A DNA stretch of 64,000 bases from an uncultured Anaeroplasmataceae bacterium (GTDB taxonomy: Bacteria; Bacillota_I; Bacilli_A; Acholeplasmatales; Anaeroplasmataceae): positions 71,347-135,346 of the forward strand of contig CAJTTN010000003.1 of the NCBI GenBank assembly GCA_910579215.1, written 5' to 3'. Below the pieces are notes generated by a model that was not told the DNA's origin, searched no databases, and worked only from the letters and a program-made list of their open reading frames with translations. Position numbers and translations under genes: made by a program. Shown here piece by piece: positions 34,856-43,976 of this stretch. The stretch's first letter is position 1. The number at the start of each line of letters is the position of its first letter.

Positions 34856-34856
34856 G

Positions 34857-37800
34857 TTATTCTATTTCTTCTACCTCATCTAAAGAAGCATCTAATTCAT
34901 CAAGATATTCGTCTGTAACAAACTCGTCATCTAAGTCCTCTTCATCCTCTAAAGACTTATCTTGTTCAATTTGTTCATTAATTTCTTGATAGATATTCTC
35001 ATCCTCTGGACGATGTTCACATTCAAATTCATCCTCAAATAAGACACCTGTTCCAGCAGGAATAAGTCCACCAATAATAACATTTTCCTTTAAACCAACC
35101 AAATAGTCCGTCTTAGACTGAATAGCAGCTTGGGTTAAAATTCTAGTGGTTTCTTGGAAAGAACATGCTGATAGGAAGGACTGACAAGCAAGAGCCGCCT
35201 TAGTAATACCTAGCAATAATGGTTTTGCTGTTGGAAGAGTACCACCTTCAGCAAAGACTTTAGCACAAGCATCTCTATATTCATTAATAGAAACATCTCT
35301 TCCTGGCAATAATTCTGTGTCTCCCTCTTGAACCACGATAAGCTTACGCATCATTTGACGAACGATAATTTCGATGTGCTTATCTGATATTTCAACAGAT
35401 TGAGAACGATAAACCTTTTGAACCTCTTCAACTATATATTTTTGAACAGCCTCAGCATCCTTGATACGTAGCAATTCCTTAGGATGAATAGAACCCTTCA
35501 TAAGCTTTTCTCCACGATGAATTTCACTGCCAACACTAACCAATAGCTCAGATGTAGCATCAACGGTATAGTTCTTTTCCTCCGTATCATTCATAATAGT
35601 AATAGCTAAACCATTCTTCGTTTTCTGAATATCATCAACAACACCATCAATTTCAGAAATAGTTGCTTTACCTTTAGGCTTACGAGCTTCAAATAATTCC
35701 TGTACACGTGGAAGACCCTGTGTAATATCGGCTGCAGAAGCAACACCACCTGTATGGAAGGTACGCATGGTTAACTGTGTACCAGGCTCACCAATAGATT
35801 GTGCAGCAACTGTACCAACAGCTTCTCCAACCTCTACAACCTTATTCGTTGCAAGGTTACGTCCATAACACATCATACATACACCTGTTTTTGCATCACA
35901 GGTTAAGTTTGTTCTAATCGCAACAGACTTAATTCCAGCATTAGAAATAATAGAGGCCATTTCCTCTGTAAATAATTCATTTCTTTTACAGATCAATTCT
36001 CCTGTTTCTGGATGAACTAAATCCTTTGCAGCAAAGCGTCCAATAACACGATCAGCAACAGTAACTACAACCTTGCCACCCTCATCTATGATATCTTCAA
36101 CATACATTCCCTTTTCTGTTCCACAGTCTATAGTAGAAATGATTACATCCTGAGATACGTCTACTAAACGACGAGTTAAATAACCAGATTCTGCTGTCTT
36201 TAAGGCCGTATCTGTTGAACCCTTTCTTGAACCATGAGTGGAAATAAAGAATTCGGATACTGTTAATCCTTCGCGGAAGTTTGCTTTTACTGGAACCTCA
36301 ATCGTTTCTCCAGCAGTGTTAGCCATCAATCCACGCATACCTGCAAGCTGAGCAAAGTTAGAAGCATTACCACGTGAACCAGAATCAGACATCATAAAGA
36401 TATGATTATCCTTTTGCTTAGCTAGCTCTGCCCATAATCCATCTTGAATCTCATTACGAGCATCGCTCCATTCTTTTTCAACTAGCTTTTTACGCTCCTT
36501 ATTCGTTAACTGACCTAAATTGTACATTAAGGTAATCTCATCAATCTTTTTATCAGCTTCAGAAATACGAACCTGCTTACCTTGGTAATCCAATACGTCA
36601 GCAGCAGAAATGGTTAATCCTGCAATAGTAGAATATTTAAATCCTAAATCTTTGATACGATCAAGCATTCTAGAGGTTTCTGTAATTTGGAATCTTTTAA
36701 ATACTTCTGCAATTATTCTTGCAATATTTTTCTTTTTAAATGGTTGTACCTCTTCACGAGCTAATAAAGCTTCATACGTATTTTCAGGATTAGAAAAATC
36801 CAAGAAATATTTATTAGGTGTAGCTATACAAAGATTCTCTTCAGTTGGTTCATTTAAGTATGGGAATTCATCTGGTAAGATGCTATTAAAAATCATTTTA
36901 CCTAAGGTAGTAAATAAATACTTACCCTGTCCCTTATTATTTGCAAATTTCTCTGCAGATAAATAAGAAGGATCTACAAAAATACGAGTATGTAGTGTAA
37001 TATTATCATTCTTATACGCCATGTAAGCTTCATCAAAATCCTTGTAGAAATGTCCCTCATTAGGTCTACCCTTTCTTTCAAGAGTCAAATAATAGTTTCC
37101 TAATATCATATCCTGAGAAGGGGTAACAACCGGTTTACCATCCTTTGGATTTAAAATGTTATTTGATGCAAGCATCAATAAGCGCGCCTCAGCCTGAGCC
37201 TCTAAAGAAAGAGGTACATGGACTGCCATCTGGTCTCCATCGAAGTCTGCATTAAATGGGGTACATACTAATGGGTGAAGACGAATTGCCTTTCCTTCAA
37301 TCAATACAGGCTCAAATGCTTGAATACCTAAACGGTGAAGTGTAGGAGCACGGTTTAATAATACAGGATGCTCACGAATAACCTCTTCTAGAATTGACCA
37401 TACACTATCATCCTGATTATCACATGCCTTAGAAGCAACTGCAATACTATTCCCAGCCTTGATTAATTCTCTTAAAACAAATGGCTTAAATAGAGTTAAT
37501 GCCATCTCCTTAGGAATACCACATTGATACATTTTTAAAGATGGTCCAACAACAATAACAGAACGTCCAGAATAATCAACACGCTTTCCAAGTAGATTCT
37601 GACGGAAACGTCCCTGCTTACCGCGAAGCATATCTGACAAGCTCTTTAAGTGATGATTCTTTTCAACAACAGCTTTTTTACCACGCTTTGAATTATCAAT
37701 CAAAGCATCTACTGCTTCCTGAAGCATACGCTTTTCATTCTTAGTAATTAGGTGAGGAGCATTTTGCTCAAATTGTTTCTTTAAACGATTATTACGATTT

Positions 37801-38582
37801 AATATACGACGATATAAATCATTTAAATCTGTAGTTGCAAAACGACCACCCTCTAGCTGAACCATAGGACGTAAATCAGGTGGTATTACAGGTAATACCT
37901 CTAATATCATCCATTCAGGCTTATTATCTGATTGTAAGAAGGATTCAATAATCTCTAAACGCTTAATTACACGATCGCGACGTTGTTTTGATGAGCTTTT
38001 AAGCTTTCTTCTTAAAATTTTTTCTTCCTTCTCTAAATCTATTTCTTTTAATAGTGTTTTAACAGCCTCAGCACCAGTTAAGGCTTTAAACTTTGAAGGA
38101 TATTGTTCACTTTTAACAGAATATTCACTTTCCGTTAAAATTTGTTTTTTTACTAATCCTGTATCCTTATCTGCTGAGATAACAATATAGGAAGCCAAAT
38201 AAACAATCTCTTCTAAATCCTTTGTTTTAATATCTAAAAGTGTAGCTAGTGGAGAGGAGCTATTTCTTAGGAACCATGTATGAACTACAGGGCTTGCTAA
38301 AGTAATATGACCAAGTCTTTCTCTACGAACCTTAGCCTCTGTTATTTCAACACCACATTTGTCACAAATTTTTCCTTTGTCTGTATTTCTCTTGGATTTA
38401 CCACACGCACACTGATAATCCTTTTGGGGACCAAAAATCTTCTCACAGAATAGTCCATCTGGTTCTGGCTTTAAAGTACGATAATTAATGGTTTCGTGCT
38501 TTAAAACTTCACCATGAGACCATGATAAAATTTCTTCTGGAGAGGCTAAACCAATTTTAATATATTTATATTGTGTACTCAT
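34857..38582 (-). CDS. rpoC: RNA polymerase beta' subunit
   Basis: 1241 aa. Zn-binding CACGKSKRNTDKGKICDKCG near the N-terminus, the catalytic Mg loop NADFDGDQMAVH (about residue 445), and the second zinc site CDAKTGVCMMCYGRN are present. The C-terminus carries an unusually acidic tail of about 50 residues (for example SLEDEEDLDDEFVTDEYLDE). Starts 13 bp after rpoB. The tail is reminiscent of the acidic end of the delta subunit RpoE, a comparison only. Confidence 0.99.
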   Translation of the reverse strand: MSTQYKYIKIGLASPEEILSWSHGEVLKHETINYRTLKPEPDGLFCEKIFGPQKDYQCACGKSKRNTDKGKICDKCGVEITEAKVRRERLGHITLASPVVHTWFLRNSSSPLATLLDIKTKDLEEIVYLASYIVISADKDTGLVKKQILTESEYSVKSEQYPSKFKALTGAEAVKTLLKEIDLEKEEKILRRKLKSSSKQRRDRVIKRLEIIESFLQSDNKPEWMILEVLPVIPPDLRPMVQLEGGRFATTDLNDLYRRILNRNNRLKKQFEQNAPHLITKNEKRMLQEAVDALIDNSKRGKKAVVEKNHHLKSLSDMLRGKQGRFRQNLLGKRVDYSGRSVIVVGPSLKMYQCGIPKEMALTLFKPFVLRELIKAGNSIAVASKACDNQDDSVWSILEEVIREHPVLLNRAPTLHRLGIQAFEPVLIEGKAIRLHPLVCTPFNADFDGDQMAVHVPLSLEAQAEARLLMLASNNILNPKDGKPVVTPSQDMILGNYYLTLERKGRPNEGHFYKDFDEAYMAYKNDNITLHTRIFVDPSYLSAEKFANNKGQGKYLFTTLGKMIFNSILPDEFPYLNEPTEENLCIATPNKYFLDFSNPENTYEALLAREEVQPFKKKNIARIIAEVFKRFQITETSRMLDRIKDLGFKYSTIAGLTISAADVLDYQGKQVRISEADKKIDEITLMYNLGQLTNKERKKLVEKEWSDARNEIQDGLWAELAKQKDNHIFMMSDSGSRGNASNFAQLAGMRGLMANTAGETIEVPVKANFREGLTVSEFFISTHGSRKGSTDTALKTAESGYLTRRLVDVSQDVIISTIDCGTEKGMYVEDIIDEGGKVVVTVADRVIGRFAAKDLVHPETGELICKRNELFTEEMASIISNAGIKSVAIRTNLTCDAKTGVCMMCYGRNLATNKVVEVGEAVGTVAAQSIGEPGTQLTMRTFHTGGVASAADITQGLPRVQELFEARKPKGKATISEIDGVVDDIQKTKNGLAITIMNDTEEKNYTVDATSELLVSVGSEIHRGEKLMKGSIHPKELLRIKDAEAVQKYIVEEVQKVYRSQSVEISDKHIEIIVRQMMRKLIVVQEGDTELLPGRDVSINEYRDACAKVFAEGGTLPTAKPLLLGITKAALACQSFLSACSFQETTRILTQAAIQSKTDYLVGLKENVIIGGLIPAGTGVLFEDEFECEHRPEDENIYQEINEQIEQDKSLEDEEDLDDEFVTDEYLDELDASLDEVEEIE

Positions 38583-38595
38583 TGTTTTCCCTCCA

Positions 38596-41500
38596 TTAAC
38601 GAACTGTCTCTCTTATTTTCAAATCAACAATTGAACGATTTACTTCATTTTCATCCTTTTCATTCATCAATTCAACATGAATACCTAATGCCTGTAATTC
38701 ACGTGTTAATACTCTGAAGGATTCAGGAATAGAAGATTCAGGAATAGGTTTACCATCCACAATAGCGTCAAATACACGGTCTCTACCAACTAAGTCATCT
38801 GATTTAACTGTCAACATTTCGCGCAATGTATTTGCAGCACCATAAGCCTCAAGTGCCCAAACCTCCATCTCTCCAAAACGTTGTCCACCATTTTGAGCTT
38901 TACCACCCATAGGCTGCTGTGTTACTAGCGTATATGGTCCAACATTTCTTGCATGTAGCTTGTCATCAACCATGTGGCTAAGCTTAACGAAGTACATTAT
39001 ACCTACAGTTATCTTATTTTCAAATGCTTCACCAGTTCTACCATCATAAAGTGTTTCTTTTCCATCAGGAGCCATACCTGCTTCTGCCATAATTGCTTCA
39101 ATATCCTCAATTGTAGCACCATCAAATACTGGTGTTGCAACCTGAATACCAAGCTTCTTAGCAGCAATTCCTAAATGTAATTCCAATACCTGTCCTATAT
39201 TCATACGAGATGGAACGCCCTGAGGATTTAGCATAATATCAATTGGATGACCATCAGCAGTAAAAGGCATATCCTCTAAAGGTAAAATATTAGAGATAAC
39301 ACCCTTGTTACCATGACGTCCAGCCATCTTATCTCCAACCTGTATCTTACGCTTTTGAACAATATAAATACGAACCACTTCATTTACACCTGGAGCTAAA
39401 TCATCTCCCTTTGCCTTAGAGAAATGTTGAATAGATTGAACAACACCTCCACCACCATGTGGAACACGTAAGGAGGTATCACGTACATCTCTACTCTTCT
39501 CACCAAAGATAGCTAAAAGTAGTCTTTCCTCTGGAGTTGGATCAGTAACACCCTTTGGTGTGATTTTACCAACTAGGATATCTCCTTCCTTAACCTCTGT
39601 ACCAGGAATAACGATACCACGCTCATCAAGATTCTTCTTAGTCTCTTCCTTCACATTAGGGATTTCATAGGTAAACTCTTCCTTACCTAGCTTTGTATCA
39701 CGACATTCAACAGAAAATTCATCAATATGAATTGAGGTATATACATCATCATAAACCATCTTTTCGCTCATTATGACGGCATCCTCAAAGTTATAGCCCT
39801 CCCATGTCATGAAGGCAATGCGAACATTACGTCCTAAGGCAAGCTCTCCATTCTTCATGGACTGACCATCAGCAATTATATCTCCACGATCTACTCTTTC
39901 TCCTGGAACAACAATAGGACGCTGCATTATTGCAGTAGCTGAATTGGAACGTAGGAATTGATATAAATCATAGCGATGTAATTCACCACTATCTTCCTTT
40001 ACAATAATCTTTTTTGCATCAACATATTGCACAACACCAGGCATAGTAGCTATTAAAGCAGACCCTGAATCTTTTGCAGCCTTATATTCCATACCAGTAC
40101 CAACAATAGGACTTTCAGGATTAATAATTGGAACTGCCTGACGTTGCATGTTTGCACCCATTAGGGCACGAGTTGCATCATCATGCTCCAGGAATGGAAC
40201 GCAAGCAGCAGCTACAGAAACTATCTGCTTAGGAGATACGTCCATATAGTCCACTTCCTCTGGATTTACCATTTCGGTTTCTCCGTTACGACGTCCAATT
40301 ACCTTTTCATCAATAATATGTCCTTCCGCATCTAGTTTTGTAGAAGCAGAGGCAATTACAAGCCCCTCTTCCTTATCTGCAGAAAGATATACCTTTTCAT
40401 TAGAAACATATTTTCTTCCCTCTTTATCCTCTTTCACAAGAAAATAAGGAGTTTCAATAAAGCCATATTCATTAACCTTTGCATAGGTAGCTAAAGATGT
40501 AATCAAACCAATAGATGGTCCTTCTGGTGTTTCAATAGGGCACATACGTCCATAGTGTGAATTATGAACGTCACGTACTTCTACACCAGCTCGATCACGA
40601 GCAATACCACCAGTACCTAATGCTGAAATACGACGCTTTTGTGTAATCTCTGCAAGAGGATTAATTTGATCCATGAACTGAGATAATTGGCTTGAGCCAA
40701 AGAACTCTTTCAAGGATGAGGTTAAAGGCTTAATGTTAATAAGGTTTTGAGGGGTTGCCTCATGAACCTCAACAGTTGACATACGATCTAGAATATTCTT
40801 CTCTAGCTTCGCAAATCCAATTCTAAATTGATTCTTAAGCAATTCTCCAATTAATCTCAAACGACGATTTCCTAAGTGATCAATATCATCTAAGGTACCA
40901 ACATTTTGATATAAATTCAAATAATAGCTTGCAGAAGCAAGTATATCAGACATTGTAATATGTAAAGAGGTTTCTCTTTGATCATTACCAATAATTTTAA
41001 CAACATTAGACTCATCATGACGAACCACTGTAACAGTTAATATTTCATTCATAGGATCATCACAAAGTGTATTATTTAAATCAATCTTTTCACGGAATGC
41101 TGCTCTTGCAAGCTTTAAGCGTTCTAAAACCTCTCCCTGAACAACATCTCCATAGCTAGCAATTTTAGTTCCCTTAACAAACAAAACCTCTCCTGTAGCT
41201 TCATCAAGAATATCTTCCTTTGCAATAACATCCTGAGCAAGCTCCAACCCCTTTGCTCGTTGTAAAACATCTAGCTTAACATTATACTTAAAGCGTCCAA
41301 CCTTTTGTAAATCATAGCGACGATCATCAAATAAGCGTTGTACAATTAAGCTACGTGCTCCATCAACTGGTACCTTTTCACCTTGGCGAAGTTTAGAATA
41401 AACCTCAATGGCAGCTTCTTCTGCATTTGTAGTTGTATCTCTTTCAAAGGTTGCTTGTAGATTATCACTATCACCAAATAAATTTATAATTTGCTCATTT

Positions 41501-42111
41501 GTAGATAAACCATAGGAACGAAATACAGTGGTCAAAGGGATTTTCTTAGAACGATCTAATTTACCATACCAAACATTTTTAGATCCCATTTCGTATTCTA
41601 TCCATGCACCACGTGTTGGAATGACTGTACCTGTATATTTTGTATCTCCAGTTTTTTTATCAATTTCCTTAGCATAATATACACCAGAGGAACGAACAAT
41701 CTGAGATATAATTACACGCTCAGCACCATTAATTATAAAGGTACCAACTGGTGTCATATAAGGGATATCCCCCATAAATAATTCCTGTTCTAAAACCTCA
41801 CCAGTTTGTGCATTTTCCAAACGCACATTCACCTTCAAAGGACGAGCAAAGTTAACATCTCTCAATTTACAATCCACAATAGAAAATTTAGGATTTTCAA
41901 AATGATGTTCACCAAAGGATAGCTTTAAATCGCCATTAAATGAAGTTATAGGAGAAATATCCTTAAATAATTCCTCTAATCCTGCATTCACAAACCAGTC
42001 GAAGGATTTTGTTTGAATCTCAATGAGATCTGGCAATTCTACCTCTGTACGAATTTTTGAATAATTACGACGTACAGATTTTTTACCATAGTTTACATTC
42101 TTGTAATTCAT
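38596..42111 (-). CDS. rpoB: RNA polymerase beta subunit
   Basis: 1171 aa. Rifampicin region reads FFGSSQLSQFMDQINPLAEI then TQKRRISALGTGG: Gln491 (codon 40639-40641) stands where E. coli has His526, Ile483 replaces Asn518 and Thr500 replaces Pro535. Elsewhere conserved blocks are normal (CPIETPEGPSIGLI, GRHGNKGVIS, LKLSHMVDDKLHARNVGPY-type). ATG preceded by GAAAGGTATTTT. Upstream neighbour is not rplL, the usual one, but an Ig/metallo-beta-lactamase lipoprotein gene behind a terminator. Confidence 0.99.
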   Translation of the reverse strand: MNYKNVNYGKKSVRRNYSKIRTEVELPDLIEIQTKSFDWFVNAGLEELFKDISPITSFNGDLKLSFGEHHFENPKFSIVDCKLRDVNFARPLKVNVRLENAQTGEVLEQELFMGDIPYMTPVGTFIINGAERVIISQIVRSSGVYYAKEIDKKTGDTKYTGTVIPTRGAWIEYEMGSKNVWYGKLDRSKKIPLTTVFRSYGLSTNEQIINLFGDSDNLQATFERDTTTNAEEAAIEVYSKLRQGEKVPVDGARSLIVQRLFDDRRYDLQKVGRFKYNVKLDVLQRAKGLELAQDVIAKEDILDEATGEVLFVKGTKIASYGDVVQGEVLERLKLARAAFREKIDLNNTLCDDPMNEILTVTVVRHDESNVVKIIGNDQRETSLHITMSDILASASYYLNLYQNVGTLDDIDHLGNRRLRLIGELLKNQFRIGFAKLEKNILDRMSTVEVHEATPQNLINIKPLTSSLKEFFGSSQLSQFMDQINPLAEITQKRRISALGTGGIARDRAGVEVRDVHNSHYGRMCPIETPEGPSIGLITSLATYAKVNEYGFIETPYFLVKEDKEGRKYVSNEKVYLSADKEEGLVIASASTKLDAEGHIIDEKVIGRRNGETEMVNPEEVDYMDVSPKQIVSVAAACVPFLEHDDATRALMGANMQRQAVPIINPESPIVGTGMEYKAAKDSGSALIATMPGVVQYVDAKKIIVKEDSGELHRYDLYQFLRSNSATAIMQRPIVVPGERVDRGDIIADGQSMKNGELALGRNVRIAFMTWEGYNFEDAVIMSEKMVYDDVYTSIHIDEFSVECRDTKLGKEEFTYEIPNVKEETKKNLDERGIVIPGTEVKEGDILVGKITPKGVTDPTPEERLLLAIFGEKSRDVRDTSLRVPHGGGGVVQSIQHFSKAKGDDLAPGVNEVVRIYIVQKRKIQVGDKMAGRHGNKGVISNILPLEDMPFTADGHPIDIMLNPQGVPSRMNIGQVLELHLGIAAKKLGIQVATPVFDGATIEDIEAIMAEAGMAPDGKETLYDGRTGEAFENKITVGIMYFVKLSHMVDDKLHARNVGPYTLVTQQPMGGKAQNGGQRFGEMEVWALEAYGAANTLREMLTVKSDDLVGRDRVFDAIVDGKPIPESSIPESFRVLTRELQALGIHVELMNEKDENEVNRSIVDLKIRETVR

Positions 42112-42301
42112 AAAATACCTTTCATATTTCCTTTCTAAGTATTGAGACTACCATAAGGCTTCGTATAACGCAATCCGGCTGTCTCTAAACCTTCCTTTGA
42201 TCCCCACGAAAAATGTATATAAATCGCAAAAAGCGATGAAATTTCAGATAAAATCTATGATTTTAATAAGCAAAAAGTGCTATAAAAGCAACAAATCGCA
42301 T
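42112..42301 (-). promoter_or_regulatory. 190-nt structured rpoB leader
   Basis: From the predicted start near 42301 to the rpoB ATG. It can form TAAAATC/GATTTTA, ATCGC-TTTTT-GCGAT and, nearest the gene, a long-range stem GAGAC/GTCTC enclosing about 32 nt with AGCC and GGT segments, followed by the ribosome site. No known riboswitch or L10 site recognised. No open frame. Confidence 0.5.
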
Positions 42302-42307
42302 TTTAAT

Positions 42308-42336
42308 ATTATATATTAACTTTGTCTTTAAGTCAA
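42308..42336 (-). promoter_or_regulatory. rpoB-rpoC promoter
   Basis: Minus strand TTGACT (42331-42336), 17 nt, TATAAT (42308-42313). Confidence 0.9.
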
Positions 42337-42423
42337 TAAAATTTTAATTTTTTTCTTGTAGAATTGTGCAAGGAGTTAAAAAATTTTAAACAAAAGTGCA
42401 CAAATATTAGATACAGAAGCTTA

Positions 42424-42460
42424 CAAAAAAGAGATGCGTATAATGCTATACACATCTCTT
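42424..42460 (-). terminator. Terminator after the metallo-beta-lactamase lipoprotein gene
   Basis: AAGAGATG / CATCTCTT with a 16-nt loop that itself pairs (GTATA/TATAC), then TTTTTT. Confidence 0.9.
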
Positions 42461-42475
42461 AAATTTACAGCTTAC

Positions 42476-43966
42476 TTAAGCTGTATAATTAGGAAAATAT
42501 TCCTCTTTTGCCCAAGTCGGCAAATACTGAATATAGTTTCTAAATTCAAACACCTTAGTCTCATGAAGCTTTTTATTTTCTTCTCCTAACACCTTGTTTT
42601 CATAGTCATTTAAGGTATCGCTCCAAACACCTACATTATTTGTAAGAGTTAAATCATAATAGCCTTTCATAGTAGGAGAACCACTAAAGGTAACACTATC
42701 CTCTCCATATGAAGTAAACTTCATTGTGCCATTTACAGCATTCCAATACACATTTAAGCTACTAGAAATATTTGGCGCCTTATAAATACGTTCTATTGCT
42801 GCCGCTGCAGGATGGCCAGATGCGGCATTCAAATTATAATCCTTACCTTTTTGAGGTCCACTTGGTGGTACGCCATATCGATCTGCACGAGCTGCTGAAA
42901 TAGCTACAGCCTTTGGATTTAAGGTATTTAAAAGCTCCTGTGAATTAGAACCATGTGAGCCATGATGAGATGCCTTATATAAGGTAACCTCTGGAAGATT
43001 TTCATTTCTCATTAATGATTTTTCACTTTCACTCGTCAAATCTCCTCCTGAGAAGAATTTGAAATCTTTATAAGTGAACAAAACGGTTAAAGAAGAAGGA
43101 TTGGAGGCAGAAGTTTTATCAGGTGTAATATAATTTCCTGTATTTAAAATATCTACATAAAATTCATTTGTTAAATAATAGCGATTGGATGCTCCATTTA
43201 AATGGTTCGCACAATCATAGGCAGAATGATATTGTGTTCCTAAAGGAATATATTTCTTCCTTGTGGCAAGAACATTTCCACCACCAGCACCACCATAATC
43301 AACCATTAAAGAAATATTATCAATGCCTGTTAAAGCTTTAGCAATGCCATCAATATGATCCCCATCACTATGAGATACCATAAATGCATCTAATCTCCTG
43401 TCTGCAACCTTTTCCATTAACAATTGATTCACAAATGTCCCATCATATTCATAGCCAGCATCAATTAATATCTCTACATTTCCTTTTTTAATAAAAATGG
43501 AGTCTGCATAAATATGCTGCATTTCTATGAAGTAAACTTCTATCGGTTCATCTTCTCCTTCATTCCCAAGAAAAATAGGGTCTTCAGGAGTTAATCCACT
43601 TCCAACACCAAGTTGTTCTACCTTTCTTTTAGAAACAATATAGATACTATCAGAAATGTATGGGTATTTTACTGAAGTAGCAGTAATAACAGAAGTTCCA
43701 GCCTTCTTTACATCTACACTTCCTGATGAGGAAATTGTAACCAATTCAGGATTAGAGGATTCCCAAAGAATTTCTACGGAAGCCTCTGGAGTAGCAACTA
43801 CATCTAATGTAAAGGTATCTCCAACCAATACATTTAATTCATCAATCGTTTGTCCCTCTTTTACTATATCTATTGCCGTTAAAGCAACTTCTTCCTTTTT
43901 ATTGCAAGCAACGAAGCTAAATAAAGCTAAGAAAGAAATTAGAACACATACTACTTTTCTTTTCAT
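42476..43966 (-). CDS. Lipoprotein with Ig-like domain and ComEC-type metallo-beta-lactamase domain
   Basis: 496 aa. Signal VCVLISFLALFSFVAC with lipobox FVAC. Residues about 30-110 form a bacterial Ig-like (Big_2) domain (TLDVVATPEASVEILWESSN). Then a metallo-beta-lactamase fold with VSHSDGDHIDGI (HxDxDH), LMVDYGGAGGG, FFSGGDL and KASHHGSHGSNS, the pattern of the ComEC C-terminal hydrolase. A surface-anchored nuclease or phosphodiesterase is plausible. Starts 10 bp after the Ig/OB lipoprotein, so both are one transcription unit. Confidence 0.85.
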   Translation of the reverse strand: MKRKVVCVLISFLALFSFVACNKKEEVALTAIDIVKEGQTIDELNVLVGDTFTLDVVATPEASVEILWESSNPELVTISSSGSVDVKKAGTSVITATSVKYPYISDSIYIVSKRKVEQLGVGSGLTPEDPIFLGNEGEDEPIEVYFIEMQHIYADSIFIKKGNVEILIDAGYEYDGTFVNQLLMEKVADRRLDAFMVSHSDGDHIDGIAKALTGIDNISLMVDYGGAGGGNVLATRKKYIPLGTQYHSAYDCANHLNGASNRYYLTNEFYVDILNTGNYITPDKTSASNPSSLTVLFTYKDFKFFSGGDLTSESEKSLMRNENLPEVTLYKASHHGSHGSNSQELLNTLNPKAVAISAARADRYGVPPSGPQKGKDYNLNAASGHPAAAAIERIYKAPNISSSLNVYWNAVNGTMKFTSYGEDSVTFSGSPTMKGYYDLTLTNNVGVWSDTLNDYENKVLGEENKKLHETKVFEFRNYIQYLPTWAKEEYFPNYTA

Positions 43967-43976
43967 TTTTATTTAC

